Assembly: GCF_003290125.1 (NCBI RefSeq) | Contig: NZ_QMKH01000001.1 | Coordinates: 310,001 to 374,000 of the forward strand | Reading direction: 5' to 3' | Length of the DNA stretch: 64,000 bases | Source of the DNA: Microvirga flavescens | Lineage (GTDB): Bacteria > Pseudomonadota > Alphaproteobacteria > Rhizobiales > Beijerinckiaceae | Part shown: positions 54,901 through 62,807 of the stretch, piece by piece | Numbering within the stretch: the stretch's first letter is position 1 | How the letters are laid out: every line of letters begins with the position of its first letter | Position numbers and translations under genes: made by a program | Notes under the pieces: model-generated | Database searches by the model: none | Seen by the model: only the letters and a program-made list of their open reading frames with translations | What the model was told of the DNA's origin: nothing

Positions 54901-55217
54901 TCTTCGACACACGCTTGCACAAGAGCAAGAATGTAGACAAGATCTACGATTTCAAGTCTAAAGACGACAGCATCTGGCTTGATAATGCTATCTTCAAGAA
55001 GTTGGGTAAGGGTACACCGACCAAGCCGGAGAAGCTCAAGTCGGGCATGTTTTATGAGGGCACGAAGGCTCACGACGCGGATGATCGGATCATCTACGAC
55101 AAGAAGACCGGCAACCTGTACTACGATGCCGACGGAACCGGGAAATCGGCTCAGGTGAAGTTTGCCACCCTCACCAACAAGACGAAGCTCTATTACAACG
55201 ACTTCTTCGTGATCTAG
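51978..55217 (+). CDS. Large RTX calcium-binding secreted protein
   Basis: Protein of 1079 residues. Residues 1 to about 390 carry propeller-like repeats (LPNGGYVVSWTES, LDGGFVSAYQTG, TDGRLAITWHD). From about 400 to 960 blocks of RTX nonapeptides (GGAGNDILGG, GGDGDDILRGGAGG, GLEGNDKLYGGSG) alternate with spacer units of the type VDYSNSGAAVAVNL that end in YSEIENVIGS. The C-terminal 100 residues (VDKIYDFKSKDDSIWL to YYNDFFVI) match the tails of the neighbouring RTX proteins and probably carry the type I secretion signal. ATG 51978 follows an AAGGGA site. Composition is A+T-richer than the chromosome around it, and it lies between two copies of a tRNA end. An intrinsic terminator follows. Confidence 0.88.
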   Translation: MTLKIWGTEDLVLAKSGVQKTNITALPNGGYVVSWTESDDGRIYLQRYDGAGQKVGTRTAVDTAGDKQFDSEIQAYGSDGDFVVSWQESKGSANGWSYKFRIFKADGTVKDTQFIAENIVSANQSRPAIASKLDGGFVSAYQTGNIIKFSVHNPNGTIANTYDVVSNNGAQWVDVIATDDDRYIVSYSISGTVYYRAMSASGALSAQTLVGSGSRSDVVALKDDLGSLTGASAIVYNNGQTLTAKLSSGATVEITRNGLDQFDYVGATALRGGRTAVVYTEIVYGSDGKVVDNGDVYVSIIEADGKIGGKILVNARAANDGAGQQYTPAISEMTDGRLAITWHDPTYPGGASVSTTIVDPRIKAVTVEGTARDDIYYGTEFDLDILFGRVGNDKLYGGAGSDILNGGAGADLLDGGAGDADMADYAGSSALHASLGGDFANTGDALGDIYVSIENLNGGAGNDILGGNAGANHIYGGGGVNRLYGGAGEAADTLEGGDLWDIATYEYSRAGVGITLDLLNTGAANRSTGEAKGDFYIKIDAYGGTQYDDTFIGAANTYNEFWGYGGNDTLIGGTANDFLDGGDGDDILRGGAGGDTMVGGAGIDFASYENATKGVTASLADRTLNKGDAEGDFYTHQGAPTSIEGLIGSAHDDTLIGDDNANTLEGGAGNDILRGNGGRDTVSYVRSNAGVVVDLAAKIGSGGHAQGDKYESIENAIGSSYNDTFITDADANALNGGGGIDTVDYSNSGAAVAVNLATGQGAGGNAQGDTYSEIENVIGSRFNDVLVGNSAANVLIGGEGDDSYYVSFGDVVVEKAGEGTDTIFADANYTLGANIESLTGIGGGALILTGNELNNTITGNAAGNWIDGGIGADTMIGGGGDDFYVIDDAGDVIIDNEGNNTVLLKTAYDLSKLPSSVNATLADGVNMTLTGTNGSNVLRGNAAANILKGMGGNDKIYGLEGNDKLYGGSGKDTFIFDTRLHKSKNVDKIYDFKSKDDSIWLDNAIFKKLGKGTPTKPEKLKSGMFYEGTKAHDADDRIIYDKKTGNLYYDADGTGKSAQVKFATLTNKTKLYYNDFFVI

Positions 55218-55238
55218 TGAACGCGAAATAGAGTCTCT

Positions 55239-55282
55239 AAAGTGCCGCCCGGTGCAAACTGTGGCGGCACTTTGCTTTTGTT
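55239..55282 (+). terminator. Intrinsic terminator of the large RTX gene
   Basis: Perfect 11-bp stem AAAGTGCCGCC (55239-55249) with GGCGGCACTTT (55263-55273) followed by a T-rich tail GCTTTTGTT, 21 bases after the stop codon. Confidence 0.9.
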
Positions 55283-55371
55283 AATTGGGAAATGAGTTGG
55301 CAATAGCGCCGAAAATTTCAAATTTTCAGCATTTTGCTGGGTTTGCTTGCCCGCTAAGTCTTTGAGCGAAG

Positions 55372-55391
55372 AATGGTGCCGCAAGAGGGAT
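55372..55391. repeat. att-like site at the tRNA-Thr 3' end (proximal)
   Basis: The tRNA-borne member of the 20-bp direct repeat pair with 51509-51528. It overlaps the acceptor-stem/T-arm 3' part of the tRNA and its CCA. Confidence 0.6.
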
Positions 55392-55449
55392 TCGAACCCC
55401 CGACCCCCTCATTACGAATGAGGTGCTCTACCAGCTGAGCTATTGCGGC
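55374..55449 (-). tRNA. tRNA-Thr (anticodon CGT)
   Basis: 76 bases with encoded CCA. On the minus strand the acceptor stem GCCGCAA pairs with TTGCGGC, the D-arm has GCTCAGCTGGTAGAGC, the anticodon loop is TTCGTAA between CCTCA and TGAGG, giving anticodon CGT (reads ACG), and the T-arm contains GGTTCGAATCC. All arms pair properly. Its 3' end faces the RTX gene and serves as one end of a 20-bp direct repeat. Confidence 0.96.
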
Positions 55450-55545
55450 GTCGCGATCGACTGATCGGAGAGGGCGACCTCATAGCCGTTGCCCTCCCGG
55501 TTGGCAAGGGGTTGGCGAGTATTTGCAGCGCCAAACCGCGGGAAC

Positions 55546-57099
55546 TTACAGGAACAAGGTTCGAGCCAGCGGCGGCGGCTCGGCGGGGCCGGGGTCGTCG
55601 GGGGAATGGTTCAACGGAAACACCACCGGCTCCGGCCGAGCGGCAGGCGCAGGCTTAGGCAGCGGCTCCTTTGCCAAAGGGCTCGCGTCAGGGCCTTGCG
55701 TTGAGAGCGGGAGCGGCTGCGGAGCGGCCTCATCCCGGGGCGGCAGAGGGAGAACCTTCGGCTCCTCGTCGAGATCCGCCGTCACCTCGTCGCTCAAGGC
55801 GAGTTCGGGGGCGATGAGCACATCCGGCGGAGCTTGCCAGACGAAGGCATCAAGACGGCCCGTCACGGGGGAGATGGGAGCCCAGGTATCGGAGACGACG
55901 CCATCGGCGATCCAGGCCGGATCGCGCGGCGCGCGGCTTGCCCGGGCGAGCCATTCGCGGCCCTTGCCGGTCGCGCCATGCTCGGCCTGTTCGAGATCGG
56001 ACATGAGGAGGCAGGCGCGCATGGTCGGGCGTTCGGCCACAAGCGGCTCCAGCACCGCGCGGGCGCGGGCGAATTCCCGCGCTTCCAGCGCCGCGCGGGC
56101 GACGGCGAGCCGCCCTTCCGGCGCGTCGTTGGAAAGCTTCAGCAACGTTTCGGCCCGCTTTAAACGGTCCAGCGCCGAATCGCCGGGGCGCAGGTTGAGA
56201 TAGACCTCCGCGAGGTCCGGATGCGGCTGCCGCCGCCAAGCGGTCTCGACCACCTTGGCCGCGCGGCGCAATTCGCCCTTGTGGGAGAGAAGCTTTCCCG
56301 CCAACGCTGCTGCGGGCACGAGATCGGGCGCGAGTTTGAGCGCATCCTGCGCGCTATCGAGCGCGCCTTCGCTGTCGCGCTCGGCGCGGTCCAGGGCATC
56401 GGCGGTGAGCAGCACCGCGCGGCTGCGCTTCGCGGCGGGCTTGTCGAGAAGACCGAGGGAGGCCCGGCGTTCGATGGCGCCGAGCGCCCCGCGCCAATCG
56501 CGCTCGGCGCATTGCGCCTCGAGCACCGCATCGCTCGCCCAGGCAGCGGCGGGGGCAAGGCGGGTCGCCTCGAGCGCGTATTCGCGCGCGGCAGGCGCAT
56601 CGCCCCGGCGGCGGGCCTCGACGAAGAGGCCGCGCAGGCCCAAAACACGGGTCTCGCTCTCGTCCATCATCTGCGTGAAGGCGGCTTCCGCCGCCGCGCG
56701 GTTGCCGGAGATCTGCGCGGCCTGCGCGCGCAGAAGCAGCGTCAGCGCCTCGGCCCCGAGAAGCCGCTCCGCCTCGTTGGCGTAACGCCGAGCGGAAACC
56801 GGATCGCCCGCGCCGACCGCCACCATGCCGCGCGACACCGCCTGATAGCCGCGCGCCCGACGGCGGGCGCGGGACGCGAAGGTGAGGCGCGACGGCAGGC
56901 GCAGGATTCCCATCACCACCGCCCATACCAGGGCAAGCAGCACCGCGATGCCGATGATCCCGACAGCGGCGACCGCCACCGAAGTCCGCATTTCATAACC
57001 GGCAAAGGTCACGAGAACCGTGCCGGGGCGATCCGCGAGCCAGACCGCGCCGAAGGCTGCGATGCACAAAAGGCCGATGAAGACGAGAACGCGCCACAT
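55546..57099 (-). CDS. hemY: HemY-like TPR membrane protein
   Basis: Inner-membrane protein of 517 residues, last gene of the hemC-hemD-mic60-hemY operon. Two N-terminal hydrophobic segments (about 3-22 and 42-65) are followed by the HemY_N-type basic stretch RLTFASRARRRARGYQAVSRG and a long TPR-rich alpha-helical region, with a proline-rich acidic tail. Members of this family sit in proteobacterial heme operons, but they are not protoporphyrinogen oxidases like Bacillus HemY, and their exact role is unclear. The frame extends to 57336; start 57099 (MWRVLVFIGLL) restores the family N-terminus. It begins 19 bases after the mic60 stop. Confidence 0.88.
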   Translation of the reverse strand: MWRVLVFIGLLCIAAFGAVWLADRPGTVLVTFAGYEMRTSVAVAAVGIIGIAVLLALVWAVVMGILRLPSRLTFASRARRRARGYQAVSRGMVAVGAGDPVSARRYANEAERLLGAEALTLLLRAQAAQISGNRAAAEAAFTQMMDESETRVLGLRGLFVEARRRGDAPAAREYALEATRLAPAAAWASDAVLEAQCAERDWRGALGAIERRASLGLLDKPAAKRSRAVLLTADALDRAERDSEGALDSAQDALKLAPDLVPAAALAGKLLSHKGELRRAAKVVETAWRRQPHPDLAEVYLNLRPGDSALDRLKRAETLLKLSNDAPEGRLAVARAALEAREFARARAVLEPLVAERPTMRACLLMSDLEQAEHGATGKGREWLARASRAPRDPAWIADGVVSDTWAPISPVTGRLDAFVWQAPPDVLIAPELALSDEVTADLDEEPKVLPLPPRDEAAPQPLPLSTQGPDASPLAKEPLPKPAPAARPEPVVFPLNHSPDDPGPAEPPPLARTLFL

Positions 57100-57118
57100 G
57101 TTGCAGTCGATCCTTCTG

Positions 57119-58366
57119 TTATCGGGCCGGCCTGTTGAGGCCGGCGAGGGCGTCCGCCGCCACCGCCTTGGCCGCTGCATCGGCCTGAGCCCGCTGCCTG
57201 GCGAGGCGTCCCCATTCCTCGGAGAGGCGGCGCGAGGGTTCCGGCAACGCCTCCCAGACCGCGACGGCCTTGACGACATCGCCCTGCGCGAGCGCATCCT
57301 CGATCCGGGACACGAGGGCGGGGACGCCGGAGGCATCCGGCGCGTTGACGGCGCGGATGGTCACGACCTTATCGAGAAGCCGCAGCGCCTGATCGCTCAA
57401 GCTGCCGGATGCGCCGCGCGCCTCCTGCAGAATGGCCGTGCCGAGGGGCTTGAAGCTGCGGGCGAGGCTGTCCGCCGTCGGCGCGCCTCCTTGCGCGAAC
57501 GGCGCGAGGGCCTGAAGCCGCGCGTTGTCTTTCTCGACCTTCTGCAGGGCGGTGAGCACGTCCGCATAAGGCGCGCCCTGCCGCAGGGCGGCGTTCAGGC
57601 GTTCGGCAAGGGCGATCTTCACGCTCGCCTCGGCGGCGTCCGACACACTGCCGGAAACCTGGCCGGAAAGGGCGGCAATCTGCTTCTCCTGCTCAGCGAT
57701 GCGCTGCTGCAGGGCCTGCACGGTGTCCGTGGCCGATTGCGCGCCGCCCTGTACCTGCGCCTCCAGCGCGGCGAGCTTTTTCGAGAGCCCTTCGAGAGCT
57801 GCATTATCCTGCGGGGCGGCGGGCTCGGGCAGCGGGCGGGACAGCGCTTCCACGGCCCGCTGGTCGGCGCGCCCAGCCAGTGCCTGGTTCCGCCGCAGCC
57901 GCTCGGCCATCAGCCGGCGCGATTCCTCGAGCTGCGCGACGCGCGCCTCCATGATGCCCGCGCTCGTCAGCTGCGCAATCTTTTCGACCTTCTTCTCAAC
58001 CTGGGCAAGACTCGGGTTCTCGATCGGCGCAACGGCCTGCACGCCGAGCACAATGCCCGCGCCGACAAGCCCGCCGAGAATGCCCGCACCGGCGAGCGGC
58101 CCAAACCTGTCGAGGCGGGAGACCGGGGGCTGAGGCGGCGTGGAGCGCCCGTTGCCGCCCTCGGTCTTCGCCTCGTCCTTGATCGCATCGACGCCGGGGC
58201 CTGCCTCGAAGGGAGCCGGCTCGTCCACCGGCTGTCCTTCCGAGGCCGCATTCGACGCGGACGCGCCCTCGTCGAGCACGGTCGCCTTCAAGTCGAGCGT
58301 CGCCGGCTCGCGCGCGGGCTTCCTGCCGTTGGAAGATGCGGAGGGAGAGTCGTTGAAATCAGTCAC
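57119..58366 (-). CDS. mic60: Alphaproteobacterial mitofilin/Mic60 homologue
   Basis: Inner-membrane protein of 415 residues. A proline- and acid-rich cytoplasmic N-terminus (1-85) leads to one membrane helix (about 90-115, AGILGGLVGAGIVLG), a long coiled coil (about 120-250) and a C-terminal mitofilin domain (AVAVWEALPEPSRRLSEEW). This is the domain order of mitochondrial Mic60. Alphaproteobacterial Mic60 genes are known to lie in heme operons, exactly as here between hemD and hemY. Likely role: shaping intracytoplasmic or cell-envelope membranes and contact sites. Confidence 0.87.
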   Translation of the reverse strand: MTDFNDSPSASSNGRKPAREPATLDLKATVLDEGASASNAASEGQPVDEPAPFEAGPGVDAIKDEAKTEGGNGRSTPPQPPVSRLDRFGPLAGAGILGGLVGAGIVLGVQAVAPIENPSLAQVEKKVEKIAQLTSAGIMEARVAQLEESRRLMAERLRRNQALAGRADQRAVEALSRPLPEPAAPQDNAALEGLSKKLAALEAQVQGGAQSATDTVQALQQRIAEQEKQIAALSGQVSGSVSDAAEASVKIALAERLNAALRQGAPYADVLTALQKVEKDNARLQALAPFAQGGAPTADSLARSFKPLGTAILQEARGASGSLSDQALRLLDKVVTIRAVNAPDASGVPALVSRIEDALAQGDVVKAVAVWEALPEPSRRLSEEWGRLARQRAQADAAAKAVAADALAGLNRPAR

Positions 58367-58429
58367 TGGACATCCTTGAGCGCGGCATCTGCGAGGCCTG
58401 AATGCGGCATATGATCGGTCTCCTAAGCC

Positions 58430-59161
58430 TCAGGATGGCCGATGAGACGGTTTTCCGAAAGTCTGCATGGTCTGCAAGACTTGCAAGAGGGCCTCCTCCT
58501 CAGGCCGCGCGGCAATCGCCACCGGGGTCGCGGCAAAGCCTTGCAGCGGCGCGGCGACATCCGCCGAGAGGCAAACATGCCGAAAAGCACGGAACGCGGG
58601 TGAGAGCCCGGCCTCCTCCACCAGCCGAAGCAGAATATCGACGCTCCTGCGGGAATAATGGAGCGCGGCGTCGATCCGGCCAGCCCGCAGGGCCTCTGCG
58701 GCAGTGGCGGGAAGAACGGGAACCGCCCGCGCCTCGTAAGCCTCCCACACCTCAACCACAAAGCCCGCCATGCGCAGCGAGGCATCGGGCTCCGCCTTGT
58801 GGTGAAGGCCGGTGACGTGGAGCAGGGCCGCGCCGGGCGCAAGATCACGCCGGATCATGGCGGCAAGGGAGACGGCATCGCCCTCCGCCGTCAGAATGGA
58901 CGTGAAGCCCGCCTCCGCAACGGCTTCGGCTGTCCGCCCGCCTACGGCGAAGACGAGGTGGTCCTTGTCCTCGATGGCGGCAAGAGCCGGAACCGCATGG
59001 GCGCTGGTGACGATGAGCGCTTCCCACGGCCCAGGGGGCCGGGGCGCGCCCGTCGGGACGATCTCGAGGATCGGCGCAATCACAGCCTCATGACCGAGAG
59101 CAACGAGACGCTTCGCGGTGCGCTCCGCATCGGGCCGGGCCCGTGTGACGAGAACCCGCAT
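58430..59161 (-). CDS. hemD: Uroporphyrinogen-III synthase
   Basis: Cytoplasmic enzyme of 243 residues that closes hydroxymethylbilane to uroporphyrinogen III with inversion of ring D. The family is poorly conserved; the N-terminal VLVTRARPDAERTAKRL, the ALIVTSAHAVPAL segment, VGGRTAEAVAEAGF and the late LHYSRRSVDIL are its usual landmarks. Its start overlaps the hemC stop, which makes the identification secure by context. Followed 63 bases later by mic60. Confidence 0.93.
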   Translation of the reverse strand: MRVLVTRARPDAERTAKRLVALGHEAVIAPILEIVPTGAPRPPGPWEALIVTSAHAVPALAAIEDKDHLVFAVGGRTAEAVAEAGFTSILTAEGDAVSLAAMIRRDLAPGAALLHVTGLHHKAEPDASLRMAGFVVEVWEAYEARAVPVLPATAAEALRAGRIDAALHYSRRSVDILLRLVEEAGLSPAFRAFRHVCLSADVAAPLQGFAATPVAIAARPEEEALLQVLQTMQTFGKPSHRPS

Positions 59162-60087
59162 CAGATGTTCAAGAACCCGGCGGGCATGCGGGCCTTGAGG
59201 TCGAGACCGGCCTCGCGCCCAAGCGCCTCGGCATCCTGCGGCGCGCCGGTTTTCGTGACTGACAGGCTGTCCGACCCATCCGGGCGAAGGACGAGGCCGC
59301 GCAGGACAAGCGCCCCGCCCTCAAGGCGGGCATGGCCTGCGATGGGCGTGCGGCAAGAGCCGTCGAGAACTGACAGGAACGCCCGCTCCGCCGCGAGCGC
59401 ATAACCCGTCTCGGCATGGAGAATCGGCGCCAAGGCCTCATGCACCCGCGCGTCCTTCTCCCGTACGGCGATGGCGATGGCGCCCTGCCCGACGGCGGGG
59501 AGAAAATCGGCGGTGTCGAGAACGGCGGTCACATGCTCGGTGAGGCCGAGCCGCCGCAGGCCCGCCATCGCAAGCAACGTCGCATCGACCTCGCCCCGGT
59601 CGAGCTTGGCGAGGCGCGTTTCCACATTGCCACGCAACAGGGTGACCTTGAGGTCGGGCCGCAGACGCAGCACCTGCGCCTGACGCCGGAGCGAAGCGGT
59701 GCCGACCACGGCCCCTTGCGGCAGATCGCTCAAGGACGCCGCGCGGCGGCTGATGAAGGCGTCGCGCACGTCCTCACGGGGGAAATATCCGGCGATCACG
59801 ATGCCCTCGGGCAGAACCGTCGGCAGATCCTTGGAGGAATGCACGGCGAGATCGATTCGCCCGTCGAGAAGCTCGTTGTCGAGCTCCTTGGTGAAGAGGC
59901 CCTTGCCGCCCGCCTCCGACAGCGCCCTGTCCTGAATGGTGTCGCCGGTGGTCTTGATAAGATTGAGCGGCAGTTGCTCCGCGCTCCAGCCAAGCGATTG
60001 CGCCAGCCGGTCTTGTGCTTCGTGCGCCTGCGCCAGCGCCAGGGGGCTGCCCCGCGTGCCGATCGTCAGTCTTTCCGCCATTCTCAT
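59161..60087 (-). CDS. hemC: Hydroxymethylbilane synthase (porphobilinogen deaminase)
   Basis: Cytoplasmic enzyme of 308 residues; polymerises four porphobilinogen molecules to hydroxymethylbilane. The N-terminal IGTRGSPLALAQA, the catalytic Asp87 in AVHSSKDLP, the LLRGNVETRLAKLD arginine segment and Cys245 in LDGSCRTPIAGHA, which binds the dipyrromethane cofactor, are present. Start at 60087 or at the ATG two codons later. First gene of the heme operon, divergent from tsaD. Confidence 0.97.
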   Translation of the reverse strand: MRMAERLTIGTRGSPLALAQAHEAQDRLAQSLGWSAEQLPLNLIKTTGDTIQDRALSEAGGKGLFTKELDNELLDGRIDLAVHSSKDLPTVLPEGIVIAGYFPREDVRDAFISRRAASLSDLPQGAVVGTASLRRQAQVLRLRPDLKVTLLRGNVETRLAKLDRGEVDATLLAMAGLRRLGLTEHVTAVLDTADFLPAVGQGAIAIAVREKDARVHEALAPILHAETGYALAAERAFLSVLDGSCRTPIAGHARLEGGALVLRGLVLRPDGSDSLSVTKTGAPQDAEALGREAGLDLKARMPAGFLNI

Positions 60088-60174
60088 CTCGTCTCTTGTC
60101 GGCGCGGCATTGACGGTCGCGCCCTTAAATTCCGGTTATGCCGCCCGCTCGCGGAAGGTCCGCGTGATCGGTGT

Positions 60175-60204
60175 TTGATCTTGTGCGGCGCGGCGGACTA
60201 TAGG
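60175..60204 (+). promoter_or_regulatory. Candidate promoter of the tsaD-gpsA-EVE operon
   Basis: TTGATC (60175-60180) and TATAGG (60199-60204) with an 18-base spacer, about 65 bases upstream of the tsaD ATG in the hemC/tsaD divergent region. Confidence 0.35.
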
Positions 60205-60268
60205 GGGAGGATACACGGGCCGTGAAGCCCGAAGTTTTTGTTTCCAAAAACCGGCTCTGGGACGTCGA

Positions 60269-61324
60269 ATGCGCATTCTCGGTATCGAAACGACCTGCGA
60301 TGAAACCGCCGCCGCCGTGGTGGGCGTCGGATTCGACGGACGCGGCGAGATCCTCTCCAACGAGGTCCTGAGCCAGATCGCGCAGCATGCCGCCTATGGC
60401 GGCGTCGTGCCGGAAATCGCGGCCCGCGCGCATCTGGAGGTCATCGACCGGCTGGTGGACCGGGCGCTGAAGAACGCCAATACCACCATCAACGAGATCG
60501 ACGGCATTGCGGTTGCGGCAGGTCCCGGCCTGATCGGCGGCGTGCTGGTGGGGCTCACCACCGCCAAGGCGCTGGCGCTCGTCACCCGCAAGCCGCTGAT
60601 GTGCGTGAACCATCTGGAGGCCCATGCGCTGACCGCGCGCATGACCGACGGCATCGCGTTCCCCTATCTGCTGCTCCTCGCCTCGGGCGGGCATACGCAG
60701 CTCGTGGCGGTGAAGGGCGTCGGCGATTATGTCCGCATCGGCACCACCATCGACGACGCCATCGGCGAAGCCTTCGACAAGGTGGCGAAGCTTCTGGGCC
60801 TCCCCTATCCCGGCGGGCCGCATGTGGAGAGGGAGGCCGCGAAGGGCAACCCGGAACGCTTCAACCTGCCCCGGCCCATGCAGGGGCGACCCGAGCCGAA
60901 CTTTTCCCTCTCCGGCCTCAAGACCGCCGTTCGCCTCGAGGCGGAGCGCGTCGCGCCGCTCAGTCAGAGCGACGTGGCGGACCTGTGCGCCAGCTTCCAG
61001 GCCGCCGTCGCCGATATCGTGGTGGACCGCACCCGCACGGCCCTGCGCGCCTTCCGCGACATTGCCGGGCACCCGACGGCCCTCGTCGTGGCGGGGGGCG
61101 TTGCCGCCAACCAGACCCTGCGCGCCACCCTGCAACGCCTTGCGGTGGAAACCGGCCTCAAGCTCGTCGCGCCGCCGGTGAACCTGTGCGGCGACAACGG
61201 GGCCATGATTGCCTGGGCGGGCCTCGAGCGCCTGCGCCTCGGCCTCATCGACGACATCACGACCCCGGCCCGCGCCCGCTGGCCGCTCGATACCAGCCGC
61301 GACGAGGCGGGGGCGAAGGCGTGA
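60269..61324 (+). CDS. tsaD: tRNA N6-adenosine threonylcarbamoyltransferase
   Basis: Essential tRNA-modifying enzyme of 351 residues; with TsaB and TsaE it transfers the threonylcarbamoyl group to A37 of ANN-decoding tRNAs. The ASKHA motif [16 protein letters not shown], metal ligands His115 and His119 (NHLEAHAL) and [11 protein letters not shown] are visible, as is the [12 protein letters not shown] nucleotide loop. Length is standard. The gpsA GTG start overlaps its stop codon. Confidence 0.97.
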   Translation: MRILGIETTCDETAAAVVGVGFDGRGEILSNEVLSQIAQHAAYGGVVPEIAARAHLEVIDRLVDRALKNANTTINEIDGIAVAAGPGLIGGVLVGLTTAKALALVTRKPLMCVNHLEAHALTARMTDGIAFPYLLLLASGGHTQLVAVKGVGDYVRIGTTIDDAIGEAFDKVAKLLGLPYPGGPHVEREAAKGNPERFNLPRPMQGRPEPNFSLSGLKTAVRLEAERVAPLSQSDVADLCASFQAAVADIVVDRTRTALRAFRDIAGHPTALVVAGGVAANQTLRATLQRLAVETGLKLVAPPVNLCGDNGAMIAWAGLERLRLGLIDDITTPARARWPLDTSRDEAGAKA

Positions 61325-62322
61325 GCGCAACCCGGCCCCGCATCGGCATTGCAGGAGCGGGAGCCTGGGGAACGGCCCTCGCCAATGTCGCAGCCGTCGC
61401 CGGAAACGACGTCACCCTCTGGATGCGCGACCCGGACCAGGCGACGACCCTGGCCGCAACGGGAATGAACGAGCGCTTTTTGCCCGGCATCTTGCTGCAT
61501 CCGAATGTTCGCCCGACTGACGACCTGACCGCGCTTGCCGAGGCGCAATGCGTCCTTCTCGTCACGCCGGCGCAGACCACGCGGGACATGACGGCGGCGT
61601 TGACGCCGATCCTGAGCGCCGACGCGCCTCTCATTCTCTGCGCCAAGGGCATCGAGCGCAGCAGCAACGCCTTTTTGAGCGACATCGTGAGCGAAGTTCG
61701 CCCCGGCGCGCCGGTAGCCGTGCTCTCCGGGCCGAGTTTCGCGGACGATGTGGCGCGGGGCCTGCCCACCGCCGTCACCCTCGCCTGCCGGGAGGCCGCG
61801 CTTGCCGAAACCTGGGCGAACGCCCTCTCCGGCCCGACCTTCCGCGTCTATCACCGCACCGACGTGCGCGGCGTCGAAATCGGCGGCGCGGCGAAGAACG
61901 TGCTCGCCATCGCCAGCGGCGCGGTGGCCGGGAAAGGCCTTGGCGAGAGCGCCAAGGCGGCCCTGATCGCACGCGGCTTTGCCGAATTGCTGCGCTTCGC
62001 AAAAGCCTATGGCGGCATGGCGGAAACCCTGATGGGCCTGTCCGGCCTCGGGGATCTGGTGCTCACCTGCTCCACCGCCCAATCCCGCAACTTCGCCTTC
62101 GGGCAGCGGCTCGGCCAGGGCCTTGCTTCCGAGGCGGCCTCCGGCGGTAAATTGGTGGAGGGCGCAACAACGGCGGGCGCGCTCCTGGCGCTGGCCAAGG
62201 CGAGGAACGTGGAAATGCCCATCGCCGAAGCGGTGGCGCAGGTTCTCGCCGGAACGTGGAACCTCGATCAGGCCATCGAGGCGTTGATGGCAAGGCCGAT
62301 CAAATCCGAGGAATGGGGATAG
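61321..62322 (+). CDS. gpsA: Glycerol-3-phosphate dehydrogenase [NAD(P)+]
   Basis: Cytoplasmic enzyme of 333 residues; reduces dihydroxyacetone phosphate to sn-glycerol 3-phosphate for phospholipid synthesis. The dinucleotide motif [14 protein letters not shown] is near the N-terminus, CAKGIE and [12 protein letters not shown] follow, the catalytic Lys lies in [13 protein letters not shown], and [12 protein letters not shown] is in the C-terminal half. The start is a GTG overlapping the tsaD stop; the longer same-strand frame back to 60601 is tsaD read out of frame. Confidence 0.96.
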   Translation: MSATRPRIGIAGAGAWGTALANVAAVAGNDVTLWMRDPDQATTLAATGMNERFLPGILLHPNVRPTDDLTALAEAQCVLLVTPAQTTRDMTAALTPILSADAPLILCAKGIERSSNAFLSDIVSEVRPGAPVAVLSGPSFADDVARGLPTAVTLACREAALAETWANALSGPTFRVYHRTDVRGVEIGGAAKNVLAIASGAVAGKGLGESAKAALIARGFAELLRFAKAYGGMAETLMGLSGLGDLVLTCSTAQSRNFAFGQRLGQGLASEAASGGKLVEGATTAGALLALAKARNVEMPIAEAVAQVLAGTWNLDQAIEALMARPIKSEEWG

Positions 62323-62324
62323 GA

Positions 62325-62738
62325 ATGGCGCACTGGCTCTACAAATCGGAACCGTCCGTCTGGTCCTGGGACCAACAGGTGGCGGCGGGCGACAAGGGCA
62401 CGTTCTGGAACGGCGTGCGCAACCACGTCGCCAAGCAGAACCTGATGGCCATGAAAAAGGGCGAGAAGGGCTTTTTCTACCATTCCAACGAGGGCAAGGC
62501 GATCGTCGGCATCGTCGAGGTCATCAAGGAATACTATCCCGACCACACGGATGAGACGGGCAAGTTCGGAATGGTGGACATCAACGCCGTGAAGCCCTTC
62601 AAGCGCGCGGTGACGCTGGAGGAAATCAAGGTCGAGCCGAAGCTCAAGGACATGATCCTCGTCAACAATTCGCGCCTGTCCGTGCAGCCGGTGACGGATG
62701 CGGAATGGGCGCTGATCTGCAAGATGGGCGGGCTGTAG
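62325..62738 (+). CDS. EVE-domain protein
   Basis: Small cytosolic protein of 137 residues made of a single EVE (PUA-like) domain. AHWLYKSEPSVWSW at the N-terminus, GTFWNGVRNHVAKQNL and GEKGFFYHSNEGKAIVGI are its typical blocks. EVE domains are thought to bind modified bases in DNA or RNA. The start at 62325 lies two bases after the gpsA stop with AGGA overlapping, so it belongs to the tsaD-gpsA operon. Confidence 0.93.
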   Translation: MAHWLYKSEPSVWSWDQQVAAGDKGTFWNGVRNHVAKQNLMAMKKGEKGFFYHSNEGKAIVGIVEVIKEYYPDHTDETGKFGMVDINAVKPFKRAVTLEEIKVEPKLKDMILVNNSRLSVQPVTDAEWALICKMGGL

Positions 62739-62807
62739 AAGTCCCCTCACTCCACGCGTGCGGGACACCTGTGAGAGCGCCACGCACGCCGGATGTCAGG
62801 ATGAGCA

